From contig NZ_JACDXJ010000001.1 in assembly GCF_013520865.1 (NCBI RefSeq), forward strand, positions 2,719,001 through 2,783,000: a DNA stretch of 64,000 bases, given 5' to 3'. Source of the stretch: Microvirga mediterraneensis. Lineage in GTDB: Bacteria; Pseudomonadota; Alphaproteobacteria; Rhizobiales; Beijerinckiaceae. Shown piece by piece: positions 8,126-17,176 of this stretch (position 1 is its first letter; the number at the start of each line of letters is the position of its first letter). The position numbers and the translations under genes were made by a program. The notes beneath the pieces were generated by a model, which was not told where the DNA came from, did no database searches, and worked only from the letters and a program-made list of their open reading frames with translations.

Positions 8126-9514
8126 CTATTGCCTTTGAAGAAAGCCAGCAAATTGCGCATGCCTTCTAAGAGTTGTCTGAACAGCTTGGCAGATAGTAGA
8201 TGGCATTGTGTTTTCTGGAGAGAAGGCTTTTATTTCAACGATAACGTTAGGGGGGGTCATTGGTGACCGTTCAATCAAAACATCTGCTCGGACACGTCCA
8301 TGAGGCGATCCAACGGTTTGCTCGTACGCAGCAGAGACCCCAAGTTCTCGCAAGCACCTAGCTATCCGATTCCCCAACTTGGTCGGGTCTGTTGTAACGG
8401 TGCTATACCAATCCCTAGCTTCATCAGCGCGCTTTGACTCTCTTTCTCGAAGTGGAGCATAATTGTCAGGGTTCCAATTGCCTTTTATTATTGAATAAAA
8501 GTGTGTATTCTCAAGTCTCTCCAAATAACTTTTGCTCAATTTGAAATTTTCTTTATCAAGATCTTTGCAAAGTGGGTGGAGGTCGGCAGCTGCAATAGGT
8601 ATAAGTCTAATATCAAAGTACAGACGTGCTCTATTATACTCTCTTAGAGGTAATTGCTTCTGGTCATCGGAGTTTAATTGCCTAAACCACGCATTCCAAT
8701 CGAGTTTGTAGCCTTGGCGCGGATCGGTAAATTGTTGAATGCGAGTGATTCTAAGTCCGTCTGTGACAGGCCAAAGCATTACTACTTGATATGTCGACAG
8801 GTCATGCAAAGACGTTGTGTATTTTTGAAGTCTATTTCCTGTCTCTTCGATGGCTGCGCCAATTGTTGGTTGTTGATCGCTAATATCAAGCAAATCGTTT
8901 TCAAGAATTTCGTAATCGCTTAGCGTGCGTTCTTGATTGTGAAACTGAAAAGTTTCCTGGATGACTTCAGGCCAATCTTTTGATGGCAGTCCCTCCATAA
9001 CGAAATCAGAAGCAGATAAAATTCTCCTATTTCGTGTGGTCGCGTCAGACAAAGATTTCTGAAATTCGCGGCTCGTTGTTAGCCAAATGAATAGGACGCC
9101 AGCGTCGCGCAGGTCTCCCCGATCCATAAGGCTCAATGCTTCAACAAAGTTCGTTGGAATGGCAGTTCGCTGAGCGGCAACCTCTTCATACTGATCTATG
9201 ACGACAATAGTTTTTCTACCTTTGGCACGCTGCTGTATTCCTTTAACCGCTGCAGTCAGTGTCTCTGGCTTCTCGATAATATCTCTAGGTAGCTGCTCGA
9301 CATACAGATCCGGCAGGTGAGTGCCGATCTCTAATGCTGCTGACGTTTTTCCACTTCCGCTAATGCCGAATATCGGGAGAAAGCGGATGCCGCCACTGAT
9401 CTCCATTGAGCTAAAAGCTCGCTTTACTACTTCTAAAAGCGATTGATTGGGCTTGAGGCGCCCCCTGAAAGGCAAATCAAGGTCTTCATAGCGCGACGGC
9501 AGGCGTAGTGACAT
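8126..9514 (-). CDS. P-loop ATPase with C-terminal PD-(D/E)XK-like nuclease domain
   Basis: A 462-residue protein I cannot place in a named family. The N-terminal part is an ATPase domain: Walker A GISGSGKT at about 50-57, and Walker B TIVVIDQYEE at about 102-110 with two Glu after the Asp. A possible sensor follows in LFIWLTTS. The middle third is unassigned and AT-rich. The C-terminus looks like a restriction-type core, ADVLIERS then VIVEIKAF, giving candidates D411, E427 and K429. The gene is visibly AT-richer than everything around it, with codons to match, so it was probably acquired horizontally. No neighbour is on the same strand nearby. ATPase-nuclease fusions are frequent in phage defence; that role here is inference. 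Confidence 0.75.
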   Translation of the reverse strand: MSLRLPSRYEDLDLPFRGRLKPNQSLLEVVKRAFSSMEISGGIRFLPIFGISGSGKTSAALEIGTHLPDLYVEQLPRDIIEKPETLTAAVKGIQQRAKGRKTIVVIDQYEEVAAQRTAIPTNFVEALSLMDRGDLRDAGVLFIWLTTSREFQKSLSDATTRNRRILSASDFVMEGLPSKDWPEVIQETFQFHNQERTLSDYEILENDLLDISDQQPTIGAAIEETGNRLQKYTTSLHDLSTYQVVMLWPVTDGLRITRIQQFTDPRQGYKLDWNAWFRQLNSDDQKQLPLREYNRARLYFDIRLIPIAAADLHPLCKDLDKENFKLSKSYLERLENTHFYSIIKGNWNPDNYAPLRERESKRADEARDWYSTVTTDPTKLGNRIARCLRELGVSAAYEQTVGSPHGRVRADVLIERSPMTPPNVIVEIKAFSPENTMPSTICQAVQTTLRRHAQFAGFLQRQ

Positions 9515-9616
9515 CGAAAGTCCAGAAAAATAGCTATAGATTGTGGTTGTATCGTACCTAGCTTCAGCTGCCTCTTTACAGGATGCTGAATAGGTTTAGT
9601 TGCTGCTATCCATACC

Positions 9617-9644
9617 GGAGACCGAGGAGTTATCCTCGGTCTCC
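9617..9644. terminator. perfect 12-base hairpin
   Basis: GGAGACCGAGGA-GTTA-TCCTCGGTCTCC, a perfect stem with a 4-base loop. There is no T-run directly after it on either strand, so terminator is a guess. It may instead mark the edge of the transposon, since it lies 20 bases outside the outermost TGTCGG repeat. Confidence 0.45.
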
Positions 9645-9663
9645 TGTGCCGAGGGGGTAAGTT

Positions 9664-9758
9664 TGTCGGTAGCGGTTCCGCTAATCCGTTGTTTTCATTG
9701 ACCCCGATTTTGGAGGCGCGCAGTAGGTTTGTCGGCTGTCGCGGGCATAGTTTGTCGG
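9664..9758 (+). repeat. three direct TGTCGG-containing repeats, candidate transposon left end
   Basis: GTTTGTCGG occurs in the same orientation three times, with TGTCGG at 9664-9669 and 9730-9735, and a third copy (AGTTTGTCGG) at 9753-9758. Spacings are 66 and 23 bases. Tn7-like elements end in TGT and carry several TnsB-binding repeats that point inward. These three point toward the tns genes to the right, as a left end should. No matching inverted set was found beyond tnsA, so this remains a candidate. Confidence 0.45.
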
Positions 9759-9941
9759 TTCTGACGAACAACGGCATGGCGAGCCTAGCCCAACAGCATC
9801 GGGACTACAGATCACATCATCTTGGCTTCCTTCGTATCGCCCTCAGTCAGTCGGCTTGATGCAGATCTTGCGTGGATTGGCACGCGCGCCCAAATATGGC
9901 CAACGGCCGCGCTTGACCGTGCAACTATCCGATGGGGTGCT

Positions 9942-10166
9942 ATGGCCTACCAAGAAGAAACCAGGATTGTAGCCTGTCCATCCTGCGGGGCGACGAACCA
10001 CGTTATTATCGCTTATGCTGGCGACGACCGTGCTAACGAGCGGGAGCGCGAAGAGTGCTTCTCCTGCGATGAGCATTTGCTGACCGAAAAATGCTTCGCA
10101 ATCTATTCTGGAGCAACTCCTGAGGATGCACTCCTAAGGCTCCGGCGCATGCAGAATAGAGCTTAG
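9942..10166 (+). CDS. small zinc-ribbon protein
   Basis: A 74-residue protein with two Cys pairs, CPSCGA at about 11-14 and CFSC near 40-43, spaced as in a single zinc ribbon. A short helical tail ends in Arg residues. The ATG at 9942 follows GGGG and is where conserved-looking sequence starts; the frame runs 40 codons further upstream without a good start. It lies 49 bases before the protease gene on the same strand, so they are probably co-transcribed. Such ribbons often bind nucleic acid or act as partner subunits; no specific function can be given. Confidence 0.55.
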   Translation: MAYQEETRIVACPSCGATNHVIIAYAGDDRANEREREECFSCDEHLLTEKCFAIYSGATPEDALLRLRRMQNRA

Positions 10167-10215
10167 AGCAAAACTTCAGCTACCTATATGCTGTGGATCT
10201 GGCTGTAAGGGGGCC

Positions 10216-11142
10216 ATGCTTCTCCAAGAGACAGCACGCCGATCCAGAATCCCTGAGATTGTCTATCAGCCCTTCGGGGCAAATCCCTCCAGAACACTAT
10301 CGCCAAGAGGCCGGATATACATGCTTCCGAACGGAAACTCGCCCCTTTATGAGCACGCACGTGACCGCATCGCGTTGTCCACGGTCGGCTTTCTCTCTGT
10401 TCCGAGAGCGGGAGGCCCTCCTCCTAGTAACCTAGGATCCGGGACGCTCGCCAAGGTTGGCGAGCGACGAGGCATTGTGACGGCAGCCCATGTTGTCTCT
10501 GCGCTGAAGGCGTCGGGCCAAGTCGGTCTCGTACGCTTCCTTACGACACAGGTCGCCGAGCAGCGTGTGACCTTGGATATGAGCCAGATTGGTGACGTGA
10601 TATTCGGCTCCGAGCCCTGGACTGAGCATGGTCCGGATCTCGCTTTCATGACTCTTCCCTATGACATCGCAGGATCATTGGCCGGCGCAGGATGCGTGTT
10701 CATTGATCTGGAGCGTCGACGCGAGATCTTGGCAACTGGCCAATTCGGGGCGAGCGGCTTCTGGTGCCTGGCGGGCGCAGTCGGCGAGCGAATGCATCTG
10801 ACCGGACAAACGGCGACGAGGGCCATCGTTCACGTGGAAGCCTCCGTCGAGCCTGGGACTGTGTCGCCGCTGACCTTGGCGGACAACTTCGACGGATATG
10901 ACTTCACCCCTGACACGCACCCCGCTTACCAAGCGCCGGAGAGCTACGAAGGGATGAGTGGAGGCGGACTTTGGATTGCCCACGCCGACGCCCCGGATGC
11001 GGAGAAGCTTTCCACACTGTCGTTCGTCGGAGTTAACTTCTGGCAGACGGACGTTGAAATACCTGGGCGGCGCGTCCTCTGCCATGGCCCAAGCGGCATC
11101 TACGGCCGACTGGTCTCTGAGGTGGCCCAGAAATTCTCGTAA
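10216..11142 (+). CDS. trypsin-like serine protease
   Basis: A 308-residue protein with a chymotrypsin-fold catalytic triad in order: His92 in VTAAHVV, Asp141 in GPDLAFMTLP, and Ser248 in YEGMSGGGLW. There is no signal peptide, so it should act in the cytoplasm, unlike most periplasmic members of this clan. The start at 10216 has AAGGGGG just upstream; an internal ATG at 10321 would also keep the triad. It is encoded between a zinc-ribbon gene and the convergent tniQ gene, and is the main cargo gene of the Tn7-like element. Cytoplasmic trypsin-like domains occur in several phage defence systems; that role here is inference. Confidence 0.72.
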   Translation: MLLQETARRSRIPEIVYQPFGANPSRTLSPRGRIYMLPNGNSPLYEHARDRIALSTVGFLSVPRAGGPPPSNLGSGTLAKVGERRGIVTAAHVVSALKASGQVGLVRFLTTQVAEQRVTLDMSQIGDVIFGSEPWTEHGPDLAFMTLPYDIAGSLAGAGCVFIDLERRREILATGQFGASGFWCLAGAVGERMHLTGQTATRAIVHVEASVEPGTVSPLTLADNFDGYDFTPDTHPAYQAPESYEGMSGGGLWIAHADAPDAEKLSTLSFVGVNFWQTDVEIPGRRVLCHGPSGIYGRLVSEVAQKFS

Positions 11143-11151
11143 GGCTTTGAC

Positions 11152-11218
11152 GGCTTGAAGGCCGCCATGGGGCGGCTTTCAAGCCGCGGCATAGCCTATT
11201 GGAGCACGGAGCAATAGG
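11152..11218. terminator. two hairpins between convergent genes
   Basis: A long imperfect hairpin with arms from GGCTTGAAG and GCCGCC to GGCGGC and TTCAAGCC lies at 11152-11185. A second, CCTATTG to CAATAGG, lies at 11195-11218. They sit between the protease gene and the convergent tniQ gene and probably terminate both. Confidence 0.55.
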
Positions 11219-11250
11219 GCCCAATGCCTGTCGAAGGCACCGGCTTTGCG

Positions 11251-13125
11251 TCACTCGGATCGTGTGCCTTTTGGGAACAGCCGCGAACTCACTTTGCGAA
11301 CGTGCTCACGCTCATAGAATGTCACCCGCATCTCCGCAGGATCGAAAACCGGCCTGACGCCGCTGGCCACCAAGGCTTTCTTCAGCGCCATAGGGTGCAG
11401 GCCGAGAATGCGTGCCGCCTCGAAAAGCGTGACGTACTGAGCTTGAAACCATTTGAACTCGGCGAAGGGCACGATCCGGAGGGGCGTGCGGCTTGCCGGA
11501 TGCCGCTGCACCACCGTCTTCAGGACGCCCTTGTCGATGAGGGCATTCACGGCGTGTGAGTTGATCCGCAGGCGCTTGTAGGTCTGGTTTAGGGTGTACC
11601 CTTCGAGCTCCGGGCCGCGCACACGCTCCCGGATTTCCCGATCCTCTACCAGGATGCTGTTGTATCCGTGCACGGCGCCGAGGCGGCCCACCCATGCGAG
11701 ACGGCGCTGGCGGATGAGGTCGACAATTTCAGTCGAGTGGCAGTTCGCACGCTTCGCGGCGTCCGGAATTGAGAAGGTGCCCTCGGGCGCCGCGTCGACA
11801 TCCCGGGCTTCCGCAGTCAGCGTCTGGAGGAACTGGTCCGCGTCCTCACGGGCATAGCATCGCCAGCCAACCTCCTCATCGGTGCCTTCGACAATCGGCC
11901 TGAGGAAGCCTTCACGGATCAGAATGTCGACTTGCACACGATTTGCGTTGAGGTAGGGCATGAGTTCCACGTGGGTCAGAGCGTCACTCAGGCGCCGCAG
12001 GAGATCAGCGGTCGCAACGGCGTCGAAGACGACCTCATGGTCCGACTTGCCCAATTGATCCGCTTTGAGATGGCCCGTCTTGGTCAAGATCTTGCGCAGG
12101 CGGGACGGGTGAACGCCCGTTTCCAGAAAGGCCGTGCGGAGCGAATGGACCTTCCGCTGGCGCACCGGCTTGCCGAAGAGCTCGTTGCCCGGGCCGAGCG
12201 GGGTGTTGTCGACGAGATTGCGGGTGAAGATGTCCCGGAGCTCGTCGTAGGCCGGATCCGAGGTCCCGAAGGCCAGCCACTGGTAGACCCGGCCGAACCA
12301 GGCCTGCGGCCCATTTGCGGCGAGCCAGCCGTCCTGGTGGCTGACCCGAAGCTCCGTCAGGAACACGTCGATGGCGGCCTCGCCGGCGGAGGCGATCCCG
12401 AACCCAACGTCGCCCGCCCGGATCCAGTCGGCATCGCCCAGGTGGTTGAGGTTCTGCCGGCGGCCGAATACGGCAACCGCGCCGAGCATCTCGCAGGTCC
12501 GGGCGGCGGCGTAGAAGGGCAATTTGTCCAGCCAACGGGACGATGAGGTTCGCCCATCAAGCCGCTCCAGGAGATACGTTTCGAGCCTCGATGGAGACGC
12601 CGGCACGCTTGCCGCGGCCATGTGCTCAATTTGGTCGATGACGGGCTCGATCAACCGCGCGAAGTCATGGTTGAAGTTGTTGCGCTTGGCGCGGGCAAGT
12701 TCAACGAGAGGCGTGCCATGGACCGGGCAGCGTCGGATGTGGGTCAGGTTCCAGATCATGCGGCCGTAAGGGGCGGCCTCCCGCGGCAGATCCGACGAGG
12801 CGATGTCCTTGCTCAGGCAGCTCGCGCAGCCCATGACCCGTTCCCGACGCAGGGAGAGCCGCGTCAGAACGGCCTCCTGCCCGGCCCGATACGCCTTGCC
12901 CTCGCGCATGATGGCCCCCTTGAGCAGGTTCTCCGACGGGATCCCGACGAGCTCGGCGATCCGTCCAAGCGCCGTCGGGGAGCCATCGACGATGCCCTGG
13001 AACGGCACGGCCATCTCAGAGCAGAACACGCGCATCGACGGCCGCCAATTGCGGCACGCAAGACGCGAGACGAAGCTCGCGGGCGTTTCACCGGGCATGA
13101 GGCGGACGGTCGGGTGCAGACGCAC
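11251..13125 (-). CDS. tniQ: TniQ/TnsD-family transposition target-selection protein
   Basis: A 624-residue protein. The N-terminal TniQ domain begins PGETPASFVSRLACRN. It has a zinc knuckle made by CASC at about 98-101 and CPVHG near 132. The long C-terminal part contains several helix-turn-helix-like segments (IPDAAKRANCHSTEIVDLIRQ and LFEAARILGLHPMALKKALV), as expected for a site-recognising TnsD-like protein. In Tn7, TniQ/TnsD recruits the TnsC ATPase to the attachment site. The GTG at 13125 overlaps the stop codon of tnsC (TAGTG), which fixes the start although the frame is open further up. Confidence 0.85.
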   Translation of the reverse strand: MRLHPTVRLMPGETPASFVSRLACRNWRPSMRVFCSEMAVPFQGIVDGSPTALGRIAELVGIPSENLLKGAIMREGKAYRAGQEAVLTRLSLRRERVMGCASCLSKDIASSDLPREAAPYGRMIWNLTHIRRCPVHGTPLVELARAKRNNFNHDFARLIEPVIDQIEHMAAASVPASPSRLETYLLERLDGRTSSSRWLDKLPFYAAARTCEMLGAVAVFGRRQNLNHLGDADWIRAGDVGFGIASAGEAAIDVFLTELRVSHQDGWLAANGPQAWFGRVYQWLAFGTSDPAYDELRDIFTRNLVDNTPLGPGNELFGKPVRQRKVHSLRTAFLETGVHPSRLRKILTKTGHLKADQLGKSDHEVVFDAVATADLLRRLSDALTHVELMPYLNANRVQVDILIREGFLRPIVEGTDEEVGWRCYAREDADQFLQTLTAEARDVDAAPEGTFSIPDAAKRANCHSTEIVDLIRQRRLAWVGRLGAVHGYNSILVEDREIRERVRGPELEGYTLNQTYKRLRINSHAVNALIDKGVLKTVVQRHPASRTPLRIVPFAEFKWFQAQYVTLFEAARILGLHPMALKKALVASGVRPVFDPAEMRVTFYEREHVRKVSSRLFPKGTRSE

Positions 13126-14204
13126 TAGCGATCCCCCTCGCGCTTCTTGGCCAGCACGACGGAGCAATCCACCTTCAGCCATTTTATGGCGAGGAAGGGG
13201 TTCGCGCGGTCGGCGCTGCCGGTTCGCGTGCGCCAAGCGTCCGCGTAATGCTTGATGACCAGTGACGCCGCCTTTGCCTGCAAGGCTTTGGTGATGGCGT
13301 CATGGGTGAGCTCCATGCAGATTCCAAGCTCATAAAGACCGGCATGGATTAACCGGGGGACGATATCGCTGGCGAGATCGGCGGGGGCCTCCAGGCCGGC
13401 AATCGACGCCAAGTCCTTTACCGCCGCCGCCATCATTCTTGCGTCATGCGGCAGCCGCAGGGAGGGGAGCTCAACGAAGCGGAAGCGGCGGCGGACCTCC
13501 CCCCTCGTGTCGGGCTGCTGGCCCTCTGGGCGGATTTCCTCCTCATCCAACTTCTCGAAAAATCCCTTCACCTCCGGCAGGCCGGAGACGACCAGGGCCA
13601 CTGGCCATGCGGGATCGATCATCAGGGTCTTGAAGGTCTTGCGGATCTCCACGATCTCTCTGGTGTTCGCCGCCTGGAGAACGTTGTGCACCTCGTCGAG
13701 ATGCAGCACGAGGATCCCTAGGTGCCGCAGTCGTTCCGTCACCAGCTGCCAGATCAACGGGACCGAACGTTCCTGCTGCAAGGGATAGCCCAGCTGCGCC
13801 AGCAGGATGATGCCGAGGGCCTTCAAATTGCATGGCGACGGCACGTTGACTGTGATCAGGGCGCATCCGGAGTTCGGGACGTTGTACCCGGGAAAGGCCG
13901 GATGGCCTGCGAAGAGGCGGGACAGCAGGCTGCTCTTCCCCGCGCCTGTCTTGCCCAGCACGCCGAGGGAGCGTGCTTCGCGGCGATTGCCTGGGCCGAA
14001 CGGCTTGTCCGGGTCGACCCTCATTGCAAGCTCCAGAAGGATGTCGGCAAAGGCGCTTTTCACCTGCTTGTCGCGGTCAGTCCACAGCACCCGCGCCTTG
14101 ACGCGCTCCATGATCTCCAAGCGCCTGTTTTCCTCCTGATCGAAGCTCTGGAACAAGCGCTCGACGGACGCAGCTCCCGCAGGGCTCAGATGAAATTCGG
14201 TCAT
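13125..14204 (-). CDS. tnsC: TnsC/TniB-family AAA+ transposition ATPase
   Basis: A 359-residue AAA+ regulator that links the target-site protein to the transposase. Walker A GKTGAGKSS lies at about 84-92 and Walker B ILVLHLDEVHNV near 163-174. Family-typical TnsC surroundings are seen (NSGCALITVNVPSPCNLKALG). The C-terminal tail is basic. The start codon follows the tnsB stop codon directly (TAGATG), with GGATGAG upstream as the ribosome binding site. Translation is probably coupled to both neighbours. Confidence 0.87.
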   Translation of the reverse strand: MTEFHLSPAGAASVERLFQSFDQEENRRLEIMERVKARVLWTDRDKQVKSAFADILLELAMRVDPDKPFGPGNRREARSLGVLGKTGAGKSSLLSRLFAGHPAFPGYNVPNSGCALITVNVPSPCNLKALGIILLAQLGYPLQQERSVPLIWQLVTERLRHLGILVLHLDEVHNVLQAANTREIVEIRKTFKTLMIDPAWPVALVVSGLPEVKGFFEKLDEEEIRPEGQQPDTRGEVRRRFRFVELPSLRLPHDARMMAAAVKDLASIAGLEAPADLASDIVPRLIHAGLYELGICMELTHDAITKALQAKAASLVIKHYADAWRTRTGSADRANPFLAIKWLKVDCSVVLAKKREGDR

Positions 14205-16448
14205 CTACTCATCCTTTCGAGTTCCCATGTGCCAGTCCGGTGTCTCCGTCTCGTCCGATCCGTCCTCGCCTTCACAGGACTGTGGGGCAGCGGGGTAGGG
14301 CGGTGGCAATTCGGAGGGCGCATCCGCCGCGCTTGGCGCCTGGCCGGTGCGAATGATGCCATCGAGGATATCGCCCGAGGCGAGTCCGTCGGGCGCATCG
14401 GGCCAGTCCGGCAGGGAGAATGCAATTGTGAGACGCGCCTCTGCCTGCTCGATCTCCTCCGGCGTGCTGAGCTCGTTGGCGATACCGGCCTGCTCTTGGA
14501 GATCCCGACTGAGCGTCTCAATGGCCCGTACAGCTTCCAGCACGACCGGCCGTACCAATGCCGCCGCCTTCTGGAAGCGGGCCCGCAGTTCGGTTGAGGC
14601 CGCGATCCAGGTACGCAGCGAAACGCTGTCGAACTCCGGCTTAAGGCATGGCACGGTGACCCAATATGGGCCGCACTTCACTGAAATCCGTCCGATGTCC
14701 TCAGGATCGAGGCGGATCTCCAGGTCCACGCTGCCCTTCCTGAGCAGCCACTCGTGGAGTTCCCTGCTCTGGTACCGCAGGCCGAGGATCCGGACGCCGC
14801 CGTTGGACAGCTTGCGGGTGAGCAGGATGCCGAAAATTGCCCGTTGTGTGTCGCGGTCGGGGAGCCCGATGCGCCCGAACTCCCTGGAAATGCGGATCCA
14901 TGCGTCCCGAGGGGTTTCGCCGCCCAGTCCCTCGTGCGGGCGGTTGTGGTAGTCGTCGACGACATACCGGACGAGCGCCCAAGCGAGTTCTTCTAGTGGC
15001 ACGCTCGCGTTGTCCTCTGAGTTGTAGTCGCCCTTCTGAACGATGTTCGCGAAGGTGCGGCCCGAGAAACGCGAGATCAGCCCCGTGTGGATGGTGGAGA
15101 ACATGCGCTCGACGTAGGGGCGCAGATAGGACATTCCTGCTGGCGGATGTTCGAAGGTCGCACCCAGGCCCAACGCGGCGCGCCGAAAGGCGTCGCTCGA
15201 GTAGCTGCTGCCCCAGTCGGTCACGATGAGGCCGATACCGGTCGCCATGAACCAGGGCTTGAGGGCCCCGACAGCGTCTGAATAGATTTGCTTGTCGCGG
15301 ATGGCCATCTGGAGCGTCGCACAGGCCTCCATGGCCTTCGGGGTCGGTGAAAGCCGCATGCCGAGAACGCAACGGCTCGCGACGTCGATGGCGACGTAGA
15401 GCCACCAACGCTGCCGACCGACGGCCTTGCGCTCCTCCTTCGTCATGAGGCGCCAGGCCCCCGACTTCACAAGCAGGGTCTGCAATGGGACATTCCACTC
15501 GTCCATCTCGACTCGCTGGCCGACGCGGGTGACATCAGGACCGTTGCCGAGCATCGGGTACTTCAGCTTGGCCGCGTCCCAGTGCTTGCGCCTGGCATAC
15601 ACCCAGAACGGGTCGAGGTTGGCGATCTCCTTATAGAACCTCCGTTTGCTCGGCACCGGGATCTTGTCCTTCTCGGCGCGGCCTTCGTTGAGTTTGTCGA
15701 TGTCGCCTTCCAGGAGGTCGTAGAGATCCTGCCGGTCAGGACAATGTGGAGCAGCGAACTCGATGGCACGTATCACCAGGGCGTTGTGAGCCTCCGGCGT
15801 CAGCCGCGACTGGCGGTTGCCGCTGTTGCGATAGCCGTCCCGCAGGGACATCGGATCCCACTCGTGTTCTTCCAGAATGGCGAGCCAGCGCTCAAGGGAG
15901 CGCACGGACGGCTGCCATACGTCGGCCTTCCTGTTGCCGAAGCGTGGTTTACGCGGCATGCCATCCTTGCGCGGCGACAAAGCCTTCCTGGCCGCCTTCT
16001 CCTTGCGGCGGTTCAGAACCTCGTTCAGCGCCGCGATCTCGTTGACTTCGACCGAGATCTTCGCGATGGCGCGGTCAATGTTGTCGTGGGAGCGGTTGGT
16101 CGAGCCAGCCCGTTCCATCCTCCGGAAGCGGTGGCAGTATTCCCATTTCAGAAGAACCTGGGGGACCTCCTTGTGGGGAATATCGGCCCACCGCTCGACG
16201 CCACCGCGTTGGCGCGCCTTGACCTTCGCTTCCCTGAACCAGCCGGGGTCATAGCGATAATTGGGCTGCCTCTCGATGACCTCCATTTGGTTATGAGAGA
16301 AGCCCTCGATCATGTCGGGATCGTCTACACGCGCGAAACGGTGCCCGCGCCCGTCGCTGTCGATGCAGCGGTAGGCGATTTTCCCGATGAGGATGCGGTC
16401 ATCGCGCTCGTACCGGATCGGGGAGACGGGGACTGGCTGAGTGATCAC
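14205..16448 (-). CDS. tnsB: TnsB/TniA-family DDE transposase
   Basis: A 747-residue RNase H-fold transposase that cuts the 3' ends and joins them to the target. The catalytic triad is visible as Asp about 313 (VEMDEWNV), Asp about 411 (IVTDWGSSY) and Glu about 446 (YVERMF), followed by the DYHNRPHEGLGGETP segment typical of integrase cores. N-terminal regions hold DNA-binding helices (QPSVRSLERWLAILEEHEWDP). The C-terminus is a long acidic and proline-rich tail that may bind TnsC. The GTG at 16448 overlaps the tnsA stop (GTGA), fixing the start. Confidence 0.88.
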   Translation of the reverse strand: MITQPVPVSPIRYERDDRILIGKIAYRCIDSDGRGHRFARVDDPDMIEGFSHNQMEVIERQPNYRYDPGWFREAKVKARQRGGVERWADIPHKEVPQVLLKWEYCHRFRRMERAGSTNRSHDNIDRAIAKISVEVNEIAALNEVLNRRKEKAARKALSPRKDGMPRKPRFGNRKADVWQPSVRSLERWLAILEEHEWDPMSLRDGYRNSGNRQSRLTPEAHNALVIRAIEFAAPHCPDRQDLYDLLEGDIDKLNEGRAEKDKIPVPSKRRFYKEIANLDPFWVYARRKHWDAAKLKYPMLGNGPDVTRVGQRVEMDEWNVPLQTLLVKSGAWRLMTKEERKAVGRQRWWLYVAIDVASRCVLGMRLSPTPKAMEACATLQMAIRDKQIYSDAVGALKPWFMATGIGLIVTDWGSSYSSDAFRRAALGLGATFEHPPAGMSYLRPYVERMFSTIHTGLISRFSGRTFANIVQKGDYNSEDNASVPLEELAWALVRYVVDDYHNRPHEGLGGETPRDAWIRISREFGRIGLPDRDTQRAIFGILLTRKLSNGGVRILGLRYQSRELHEWLLRKGSVDLEIRLDPEDIGRISVKCGPYWVTVPCLKPEFDSVSLRTWIAASTELRARFQKAAALVRPVVLEAVRAIETLSRDLQEQAGIANELSTPEEIEQAEARLTIAFSLPDWPDAPDGLASGDILDGIIRTGQAPSAADAPSELPPPYPAAPQSCEGEDGSDETETPDWHMGTRKDE

Positions 16449-17176
16449 GGACGCTCTCCCGCCTGCTTGGCCTGACGGACCCACATGGCGCGGTTGATCC
16501 GTCCGTTGCTGCAAGTTTCCAGCGTGCCGTCGGCGATGGCCCGCACCACGGCTCGGAAGCCGTCCCCCTCCAGTCCGGCCGCCTTGATCAGGCAGTCGGC
16601 CGTCGTGGCGCCCGAGAGTGTTGCTGCCACCTCGCGGATGCGCTGGTCAACATCGGCGTCGGGATGCCGCTTGCACTCATGGATGAGGGTGGCGTTGTGA
16701 ACGAGGGCTCGTCCCAGCGTCTTTTCGGTGATGAGCCCCACGCTGTGCGCGAAGCTCGTGGACAACTGCGGAGCGATATGGGCGAGCAGGCTTCGCAGGC
16801 CATGCTTGGCCGCGTACTTCTCCGGCTTGACCATAAATGCTACGCGAGAGCCGTCGCTGCGGGTGAGCAGCAGGTCGAACCAGTGCCTGTGTTCTACGCC
16901 ATCGTAATCGACATATTTGACGAACGGCGGCTGCTCCACCAGGGACGCACAGTCCCGGCGGGCCAGGAGAACATAGACCGCCTTGGCCTCAAGGCCGCTT
17001 TCGGTAAGGATTTCGCGCGGGTCGTCGGCCGTCACCAGAGATACGCGCGAGGAGAACCGCGGCTTCGGCGCAGGCCAGCGTTCGGCTTGGGACGGAGTTG
17101 GTTCGCGCCAGCGGTGGGGGAATGTCGCAGGTTCACAATGGCCGCCAAGAGTGGCTTTGTTTATCTCTGAAGGCAT
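16445..17176 (-). CDS. tnsA: TnsA-like endonuclease
   Basis: A 243-residue protein that should cut the 5' strands at the transposon ends so the element moves by cut and paste. It has the restriction-like core with Glu63 (SGLEAKAVYVL), Asp101 (HWFDLLL) and Lys117 (AFMVKPE), in the order and spacing of Tn7 TnsA. A C-terminal helix-rich domain resembles the TnsA winged-helix region that contacts TnsC. It is the first gene of the operon, so the right end of the element is expected within a few hundred bases beyond 17176. Confidence 0.78.
   Translation of the reverse strand: MPSEINKATLGGHCEPATFPHRWREPTPSQAERWPAPKPRFSSRVSLVTADDPREILTESGLEAKAVYVLLARRDCASLVEQPPFVKYVDYDGVEHRHWFDLLLTRSDGSRVAFMVKPEKYAAKHGLRSLLAHIAPQLSTSFAHSVGLITEKTLGRALVHNATLIHECKRHPDADVDQRIREVAATLSGATTADCLIKAAGLEGDGFRAVVRAIADGTLETCSNGRINRAMWVRQAKQAGERP

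Larger units (their letters stand above)
9664..17176 (-). mobile_element. Tn7-like transposon (tnsA-tnsB-tnsC-tniQ) with small cargo
   Basis: The four core genes lie in the standard Tn7 order on the minus strand, overlapping or abutting one another: tnsA 17176-16445, tnsB 16448-14205, tnsC 14204-13125, tniQ 13125-11251. Between tniQ and the candidate left end lie a zinc-ribbon gene and a trypsin-like protease gene, the likely cargo. The left boundary is inferred from the TGTCGG repeats. The right boundary should be just beyond tnsA but was not identified, so the end given is simply the start of tnsA. No Cascade or Cas12 genes and no array are present, so this is not a CRISPR-associated transposon. 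Confidence 0.6.

Noticed and set aside
9664..17176. A CRISPR-associated transposon.
   Set aside because: No cas gene, no repeat-spacer array and no truncated Cascade operon; only tns genes and two cargo genes are present.
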